Origin: Apricaphanius iberus
Taxonomy: Eukaryota; Chordata; Actinopteri; Cyprinodontiformes; Aphaniidae
Direction of reading: 5' to 3'
Assembly: GCA_028564705.1 (NCBI GenBank)
Contig: JAPXFQ010000804.1
Coordinates: 248,001 to 312,000, forward strand
DNA length: 64,000 nucleotides
Shown: positions 57,173 to 64,000 of the stretch, one piece after another
How the letters are laid out: each line of letters starts with the position of its first letter
Numbering within the stretch: the first letter of the stretch is position 1
Made by a program: the position numbers and the translations under genes
Notes under the pieces: model-generated
Seen by the model: the letters and a program-made list of their open reading frames with translations, nothing else
Databases searched by the model: none
Told to the model about the DNA's origin: nothing

Positions 57173-58550
57173 TTTTAGTGAATCGCGTGCATGCTCACGT
57201 TCAAAAACCGGCTGCGTGGTGACATCCACACGTCCTGTACAGGGGCAATTTTCGACCTAGAGCTTTGCTGGTGCAAAGCCCCCCAACTACCAATGCATAT
57301 AAAAATAAATAAATGTGTTCGCAATATGAAATAAATACCTAGCCTACGGGTATAAGCTTCAAAATCATTATTGTCCTTATCATACTGTAGGCTATATTAA
57401 AACACTGGGAAAGATACAAGGATAGATTCATGGGTACAATATAATGATTTTTATTTGCACATGCACATCTCAAAGATTTACAAACAACATCCTCTTACTA
57501 CAACCATTTAAGATTAGAAAGAGTCAGATTCTTTACTCCCCAAACCTCAGTCCAACTTTAAAATAAGTAGTTCAGGAAAGCAAAGTAACTAACAAACGAA
57601 AAGTATCTTTCTATGTTAGGCTATATTATGGGCAAATTATCACCTATATGCTACTCTGACTCTGTATAGATTATTATAGGCTACATTTGCAAATGCATCA
57701 AACTTGTTTAGCTTTGTCATTAAACCATTGATCAAATCCCAGCACTGGCTATTACCAGCATAAATGTTTATGTTACTGTTAATGTGAAAAAAGTATCATG
57801 CCTCCCTTGTCCTCCTCATCTCTCCTCTCTATTCCTCTCCCCCTGCTTCTGTTTAGGAAGAATTTTCTGATGTCTATTTCTGAATAGTTTATCAGAAGGC
57901 TAAGTTTAGTTTTACAGTAGGACAGCTTCACACACAGTATAAGCTACTTTTACAGGACTCTCTCTACAGTATACATATAAATCATTATTAATTGTCTGGA
58001 TTTGTGCATGCAGCTGTTAAGTGACAGGCTTGAGTTTTGCAGGCAAGGAGATGCACTCATGAATGCCGTTTCCATTGAGAGCAGCGCTATAATTTTACTT
58101 GGGCACTAGAGACTTTTACTAAGGCACGTACCCCAGTGAATAAGGTCTAGTAACGCTCCCGGTACTGTATAGGCTAGTTACAAGAATGGAGGCGCTGATT
58201 TTATTTATTTATTTAATCAATTCTTAGACATTTCAGAATCGAGATTCTTCTGTGAATCGATTTTTTGGCACACTCCTAACAAATTGCATTGCATCATTGA
58301 CTACTGGCAGTCACTCGTCCTGAACGAACATGAAGCGACAGTCACCTGCGTCGTGTCTTTGAATTACAGCGATCTCTCATACTGAGCAAGCATGTAGTGG
58401 AGAGCCAAAACTCCCCTTTAACAGGAAGAAACCTGCAGCAGAAACTGGCTCAGTACGAACAGTGATCTGCCACGACTGTCTGGGGGTTCAAGAAGACAGA
58501 GCAGGGACACAGAGAGAACAAAATTACGGTGGGGCAAAATAGTATTAAGT

Positions 58551-59834
58551 CAGCCCCCAGCTGTGCAAGTTATCCCCCTTAAAATTATGACAGAGGTCTT
58601 TAATTTTCATCACAGGTGTACCTCAACTATGAGAGAAAAAAATGAGAATAAAAAAGATACAGAAAATCACATGGTCTAAATTGTAAAGAATTTATTTCCA
58701 AATTATGGTGGAAAATAAGTATTTGGTCACCAGCAAAATAGCAAGATGTGTAAAAGGCTCCTCTTTCCTCCACTCATTACCTGTATTAATGGCAACTGTT
58801 TGAACTCGTTATCTGTATAAAAGATACCTGTCCTCTCCTTCAAAGACTCAGATTCCAACCTCATTGTTTATTATTGTTCATTCTCTCTCCTTCTTGTTGC
58901 TTTCATTCCAAATAACCAACTTCGTCAAAATCCAAATATGCAAATCTCTTTAAAGTCTTGCAGAGGTTTTCATGAAAAAAAAGATATAAATAGAATAATT
59001 TACACAGGTGTTGTGCATGTTGAGTTGTTTGATACACAATCACAAAAATTATGAAAAAGCTATCATTTTTCTCCTCACAACTTACATATGCCAGGTGAGC
59101 GCACATACATTATATGCCGCTACAAGGAGAATGAGTCAGGTAAAGAAATAAACAGAAATAGGAAAGAGCTAGAATTTGCTTTCCAGTGCTCGGCTTATCC
59201 CCTGCTGCTTTAGAAATAGCCCTGCAGCCCAATGTACCTTATAAATACAGCAAAATCAATACCGAAAATGTGACTGGGCTGACAGAATATTATGATGTGA
59301 AGGATTGTTTCATCTGTTGTTTAAAGATGCCTTGTGGAGTTCTGATAAAAATATTCATTTAGTGATTATTTTGTCTTTTATAATAGGTAGCATCAGTTTT
59401 GATATAATAGCCATATAAAATATGTCAGACATTAATTTCAGTATGCTTGTTGAATAAAACCATGCAAGTGAAAACATTAAGGACAACTTATTCAGAGATT
59501 TGATAACTATTGAGTGTTTGTTACATTAAAGAAGATGACAGAGGAAACTGGGACACAAAGACATTACACTAAGTAATAATTCACTTTAATGCGATTCGCA
59601 CAATGTTTCAGTGAAGTAAGCTCAAGTCAGGTTACGAACCCTTTATAAAGAGTTTGCTTGTTTTAGAATCTGAAATTGCTGATGGATGAGTAGAAAAGAG
59701 ATGGGGGAACAGGTGACAAAAAAAAGCTTATAAAGGCCATTATATTATATTATATTTGTTTGTATTTTGTTTTGTGTTACCAATTAATGGAAATCATATG
59801 TTTATCAATAAAATATTGTAACATACTAATGTTG
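58551..59834. other. No gene seen
   Basis: AT-rich. The segment at 58520-58740 (GGTGGGGCAAAATAGTATTA, then AAATAAGTATTTGGTCACC) resembles the terminus of another Tc1-like family, but I could not delimit it. Confidence 0.4.
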
Positions 59835-60290
59835 GAGGGAGCACGCTGGAGCAGCTCCCCTTACAGCTAGAAGGTCCTGGGTACGATTCCTGCCGGGGAT
59901 GCTGTGGGTGCTAAGTGTGTGTTTGTTCCTCCATATCATCGGCACCCACACCCTATGTAGGGTTGGCGAAAGGGCCTTTCTGTGTGGAGTTTGCACGTTC
60001 TCCCTGTGTTCCCTTGAGTGGCTAATGTGAGCTACTCCCACAAAAACATGCACCAGTTTTGGGCTCTATACTGCCTCCTCCTGACCAGGCGCCTGAAGGG
60101 TTGGGGAACATCTGGCTGGAATAACATGATCCTTCTACCCTGCCCCCTCAGGTGACAAGAAGGGCCTGCTCACTCCTCAAGCAGGAAGGAGGCTTAATCT
60201 TCAGTGCAGGGCCCTCCCACAGTTGGCAGAGGGACAGCAATGCCCAGAACTGGAATTAGGTAGGAACACTGGGTGATAAATAATGGGAAA
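59835..60290 (+). mobile_element. tRNA-headed SINE-like repeat, degenerate
   Basis: GGAGGGAGCACGCTGGAGCA has an A-box-like start; GGTCCTGGGTACGATTCCTG carries a degenerate B-box (GGTACGATTCC). AAAGGGCCTTTCTGTGTGGA GTTTGCACGTTCTCCCTGTG is the DANA/mermaid core. It differs from the 55157 copy by an extra block between head and core, and the region after 60060 (CTGCCTCCTCCTGACCAG, 'CAAGCAGGAAGGAGGCT') is of unknown origin. Confidence 0.65.
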
Positions 60291-60337
60291 AAACGTGGGA
60301 TAAAAATATATTTTTTTTAAAACAAAAAACATAATAA

Positions 60338-60706
60338 TGTTAGGACACAGAAGGATGCAATAATTTGGCTATGAATATTTATGAATGATTGCTTATGGCA
60401 ATAACTGAGATCAATAATTTTATGTAAAATTATTAAATATGTGGCACCACCTGATATTGAGGAACTATATTAATAGCCAAACATTTCAGTCTCAGTTATT
60501 GTTTATGATTACCTGTATGATTAAGGCTGAGTTAATTAAACAAAGGTAAAGGAATGAGCTCTAGACATTCATTGAACAGCAAATTACTCCATATGTATGA
60601 GGAATAATGGACAAGCAACGGCTTTCCAAAATACAAGAGTTTGTTTATGCACAAATAAATAATTAAGTCAAACATTTAAATTAACCAAGCTAGTAACATA
60701 TTAGTA
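60338..60706. mobile_element. LTR fragment related to the solo LTR to its right
   Basis: Starts TGTTAGGACAC and shares in order with 60793-61110: ATTTGGCTAT, 'GCTTATGGCA', GGCACCACCTG, 'TTAATAGCCAA', 'CAGTCTCA' and a GAATGA...TT block. The right two thirds of the LTR are missing; the sequence passes straight into an L2 tail. Two divergent copies about 450 bp apart are consistent with two separate insertions rather than the two LTRs of one provirus, because no internal region lies between them. Confidence 0.55.
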
Positions 60707-63150
60707 TTAAATTAAGTTTTTTATATAGCACCACTTCACAACATATCTAATCTCAAAGTACTACCAGAAAAATAATTTCAATACAATTATACTGTTGGGG
60801 ATGTTAACTAAAAATATGATATTTGGCTATTTATAGTCAAAGACTGCTTATGGCAGTCAATAAAGTTAATGATTTATTGAAAATTATTATTATTCGGGGC
60901 ACCACCTGGTTCTACCATGAACTATTTTAATAGCCAACTTTCTCTATCAGTCTCATAATTCTGAAGGAATGAATTCTTAACGTCTATTTTTCATACACCT
61001 TGCAATATGTGTGAGTGTTGTAAAGAAATGTCAACTGTTACTTTTCAAACACAAGATTTATTTACACAAAGAAAAACATTAAAACACTCATACTAGTAAT
61101 AAGAGAAGCAACACTGATTAAAATAAATGTATGGTTAAAATAAAGAAACAATATGAATGTGATAAAATGAGAAACACTGAATTCTGATTTATGTTTCTGC
61201 GTGCAGATCAGACCCAGGATTCAATTTGTAGATGCTGGTGGGTAAAGATGAATTAATTTCAGTAATTACCAGAGAAAATAAACCATTCTTTGGATAAAGA
61301 GATGTTTGTTAAAAATTATCTGGATAAGAGTAGTTTATCTTTAGAAGATTACTTCTATTCATGAATTGGTCATCGAAGTAAACAATTCAATTCAAGTATT
61401 TGATATAAAACAGCAAGTTCAAACACGGTTAATACGTTTGTTTCTGTTCTTAATCTAGTTAAACCGAATTCTGTTACCCAAAGATAGCAGATGAAACAAT
61501 TCAACACCACAAAAGGGGGAAAACCTTTAAAATTAGTTAATCCTAATTTGCATCTGCCCAAACAGACCTTATGAACGTTTAAAGTCCTCCGAGTTGCTGC
61601 ACGGCGATGAGGGGAAAGGGGGGGTGAGGCAACGTTAGCGCTAACAATGGCTCCGATCCGGGTAGCTGCAGTGAGCTCCTGGCTTGCTGCTCCATTCAGC
61701 TGCGTGGTGATCGGCCCCCGGCATCCACTTTTACAGTACCTTTTTGGCAGCTTTCCAGTGCGGTAATTCTTATCGGCTCTGTGGCTGCAAACTTGATGCG
61801 GCTTCTGCCGGTTCTGGCCTGGCACATGTGGCTCCAACTCATTCAGTCTTGCAGCCCTTCTGGCAGTCTGAAACTTAGAGGGGTTTTCGTCAGGCTCTGG
61901 GGATAAACAATGTCCTTGTTTATCAATGTTTAAGATTCACCTGGAGTGATCTTTGGGTTCATTTGGAGCCTTCCTTCGCCAGCGAAGGACGATGGCTGTA
62001 GTGGGTCTCCTCTAGACGAGCTGGCCGGTGCCCGTCGTGAAAGAGGCTGAGCTGGGGGAAGCGGGCTGTATCCATTGGGCAGGTTAGCGCCACCTGATGG
62101 CTGTGTGTGACCCATCAATACAAACATTCCAATCAGAAGTTTTTTATGGAAGAAGACTGTGTTGGAAGAAGGAAGAAACCTCCAGCATAACCTGGTTTAC
62201 AAGCAGCCATCTGTCACGACCATCTGGAGGTTTGAGAAGACAGAGAAGAGACGCGAAAAGAACAAAATGAACTGATGTGAGAGTACTTTCTATATTAAAG
62301 AAATCAAAAGGTTGACAACAGGACATGGAGGATGTTCGGTCACTGGGGAGAATCATCTGAATTGATGCCGCCCATCAAGCAGGGCGTTGTAGCTAAAACA
62401 GAATACCAGACCAGATGGAGCGTCTCTGGAAAGAAAAACACTGAGAGAAAAAAAGGTTAATATTCACAATAACAGCAAAAACTACATCTGACAAGTAGTA
62501 GACGAGAAAAGTAGAAGAGGGAACTGAAGAAAAGTTATCAGTCTGTCTTCCGGTCTAAGCCTATAGCACCATAACTACAGAGGTAGCTCAGGATAACCGA
62601 AACCATTCCAACTATAATATTTATCAAAAAGGAAGGTTTTAAGCCTAGTCTTAAAAATAGACTGTGACTGAGTGTCTGCCTCAAGGACTAAAACCAGGCG
62701 CTAGTTCCACAGAAGAGGAGCCTGATAACTAAAAGATCTGTCTCCCATTCTACTTTTAAAATTCTAGAAACTACCAGTAAACCTGCAGTCTGAGAGCAAA
62801 GTGCTCTGTTAGGAACATATAACCAATCAGATCACTGATGTATGACAGAGCTTGATTTTTAAGGCCTTTACACGTAAAGAGAAGGGAGCCAATGGAGAGA
62901 AACTAAAACAGGAGAAATGTGATCTCTCTTTTTAATATTCATCAGAACTCTTGATGCAGCATTTTGGATCAACTGAAGGCTTTTAATTGCATGTTGTGGA
63001 CTTCCTGATAATAAGGAATTACAGTTGTCCAAACTAACAAATGCATGGACTAGTTCCTCAGTAGCATTCCTCTACATGATGTTTCTAATTTTAGCAATAG
63101 TTTGGAGGTTTTAGAGTCATCTAGATTGTTATGTCTTTGAGACGTGCCTA
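60707..63150 (-). mobile_element. L2 3' region (3'UTR and end of ORF2), split by a solo LTR
   Basis: The L2 tail is at 60707-60792 (TTATATAGCACCACTTCACA ACATAT). After the LTR the 3'UTR resumes at 62118 (GGAAGAAACCTCCAGCATAA; 'ACTACAGAGGTAGCTCAGGATAACC') and leads into degenerate ORF2 at 62640-63150, which follows 33945-34680 closely (GAGCCTGATAACTAAAAGAT CTGTCTCCC; CTACCAGTAAACCTGCAGTC TGAGAGC). Many small deletions make it non-coding. It lacks the 28S insert present in the 32805 copy. Confidence 0.88.
60789..62121. mobile_element. Solo LTR of about 1.3 kb with 4-bp target duplication
   Basis: 60793-62117 starts TGTTGGGG and ends CCCATCA, so the ends are TG...CA with a 7-bp imperfect inverted repeat (TGTTGGG / TGATGGG). 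ATAC at 60789-60792 is repeated at 62118-62121. No gag, pol or env sequence is present, as expected after recombination between the two LTRs. The length and 4-bp duplication fit an endogenous retrovirus or Gypsy-type element; I cannot say which. A 155-codon minus frame (61370-61837) runs through it without a domain. AATAAA-type signals occur near 61276. Confidence 0.7.
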
Positions 63151-63329
63151 TCTATATATGTACATACATGTCAGACAGATGCTGTTCCCTTGATCCCTGC
63201 CACATATTAAAGCCTTTATATGAACAAACTGACTACCAAAAATAAAGAACACAATGAATGGATAAATATGAAGAAAAAAAAATAGAAACCATAAATCCTG
63301 ATGTCACAGTTCAGTATGAATCTGGATCC
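63151..63329. other. No gene seen
   Basis: Short AT-rich spacer. Confidence 0.5.
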
Positions 63330-63480
63330 TTAAAGAGACAGTGTGTAGTTTTTACCATTAATCTCTGAAAATTTTCATCAAAATATTGTTGAAAATGAAT
63401 AAAATGATGACCAATCATTGAAAAGTATTGGGTGCTTCATAAAATGTATCCATCAAAAGTGGGTCCAAAATACATGGACG
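63330..63480. mobile_element. TTAA-bordered MITE terminus, copy 2
   Basis: Same left end as at 45112: TTAAAGAGACAGTGTGTAGT, ACCATTAATCTCTGAAAATT, 'AATATTGTTGAAAATGAATA', CCAATCATTGAAAAGTATTG. Same orientation as copy 1. The right end is not recognised. Confidence 0.55.
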
Positions 63481-64000
63481 CTTGTCAGTCATGGTGAAAC
63501 TACACTGAACTGTCATTTTTTTCTATTGAGGTCAATCTGTTTAACATTACAGTTTATTCATTTACAAAAATATCGGAATAAAATTACTAACCTAAAAATG
63601 CTGAAAATCTTTGCGTTTCACAAATGTTTTTGTTTTACACTTTTACATCTTCACTCGCTGCCTGTGATAAAAGAGAGTTTGATGTGCTTCTCAATTTGCT
63701 GCATGTATTTCTCTGGAGGTTGATCTGCCTTGTTGTAGTAGAAAGTTATGCAATGCATGAATACCGTTGTAATCGGATTAAAGACTCTTAATAAAAATGA
63801 GAGAGATTCCTTTAAGCTTTTGGAGGTTTTAATAAAAGTTGAATCGATCATACAGGAGAACAGTACAGATCACAGTGAATGCTGAATGCTGCCCCAACTC
63901 TACTCAAATGAAAATAAGTATTTATAAAGTTCAGCAACCTTGCCTCTATAACTTCTGAAGACAAAACTATTCTCTCAGGGTGGGGATTTCTCAGGATGAA
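63481..64000. other. No gene seen
   Basis: AT-rich DNA; the 101-codon plus frame at 63418-63723 starts inside the MITE and has no domain. Confidence 0.5.

Larger units (their letters stand above)
55896..58278 (-). mobile_element. hAT transposon, decayed, nested in L2
   Basis: Termini TAGGGGTGGG (55896) and CACACTCCTA (ending 58278) are imperfect inverted repeats (TAGGAGTGTG in reverse), each followed by GATTC-rich subterminal repeats (CACGATTCGGTTCAAAATC on the left; AATCGAGATTCTTCTGTGAA TCGATTTTTT on the right). Inside, on the minus strand, are a BED zinc finger (57172-56935) and the dimerisation domain (56804-56589) of a hAT transposase, with the catalytic core missing. A (TA)32 microsatellite sits inside. 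No clear 8-bp duplication remains. Confidence 0.85.
55755..58550 (-). mobile_element. L2 3'UTR split by a hAT transposon
   Basis: The left part (55755-55895) has the L2 tail ('TTCAATTCAAGTCAG', CAACTTCATAACAGATATTA TTTCAAGGCAGTTTAC). The right part (58279-58550) continues with the L2 3'UTR: TGCATTGCATCATTGACTAC, 'TCTCATACTGAGCAAGCATG', AACAGGAAGAAACCTGCAGC, 'GATCTGCCACGACTGTC'. Both match the order of 32838-33090 when the 2.4 kb between them is removed. Confidence 0.8.

Noticed and set aside
61370..61837. 155-codon minus frame, possibly a retroviral gene
   Set aside because: It lies entirely inside a solo LTR and shows no gag, protease, polymerase or envelope motif.

Overview
This 64 kb window is vertebrate nuclear DNA, almost certainly from a ray-finned (teleost) fish. 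It is AT-rich and carries a typical teleost transposon mix: L2-clade LINEs with the 3' end ending in GCGCTATATAAATAAA, tRNA-headed V-SINE/DANA-mermaid-like SINEs, several Tc1 copies, hAT and PIF/Harbinger elements, a solo LTR, and long microsatellites. I found no intact host protein-coding gene. The only long open reading frame belongs to an L2 retrotransposon. The window reads as intergenic DNA or a very large intron. Repeat family names come from remembered family consensus features, not from a search.

Layout. 1-24 kb: mostly unique AT-rich DNA with sparse old repeats (a hAT-like terminus at 1-242, a SINE tail at 863-1000, an inverted-repeat MITE at 4894-5560, Tc1 pieces at 10.1 and 14.6 kb, a hAT MITE at 18.76-19.13 kb). 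One candidate splice-bounded exon lies at 9454-9587. 24.1-24.7 kb: a CpG-richer patch with two good minus-strand splice donors, the best candidate for a host promoter/first exon. 24.8-25.9 kb: Tc1 with a SINE inside. 26.9-27.45 kb: a broken coding stretch ending at a strong splice donor. 29.6-30 kb: an old repeat containing a 49-bp SINE tail flanked by a perfect 14-bp duplication.

32.8-38.5 kb is the centre of the window: a minus-strand L2 of about 4.5 kb with an open endonuclease-reverse transcriptase frame, an in-frame upstream esterase remnant separated by one TGA, and, in its 3'UTR, about 370 bp of antisense 28S ribosomal RNA sequence. A plus-strand L2 remnant lies head-to-head with it. 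39.8-40.4 kb is a second copy, inverted, of the 4.9 kb MITE. 41.9-43.96 kb is a Tc1 split by a PIF/Harbinger element with a clean TAA duplication; that Harbinger carries a near-perfect histone-mRNA 3' stem-loop on its minus strand. 48.3-49.3 kb is an internally deleted Harbinger with long terminal inverted repeats.

55-63.5 kb is a nested graveyard: a SINE with a perfect 15-bp target duplication, an L2 3'UTR split by a 2.4 kb hAT, and another L2 3' region split by a 1.3 kb solo LTR. The history is one of repeated insertion into older repeats, with L2 3' ends and Tc1 elements as frequent landing sites. The most unusual items are the 28S/L2 chimera, the single-TGA ORF1/ORF2 arrangement with no ATG ahead of the endonuclease, and the histone 3'-end signal inside a transposon.
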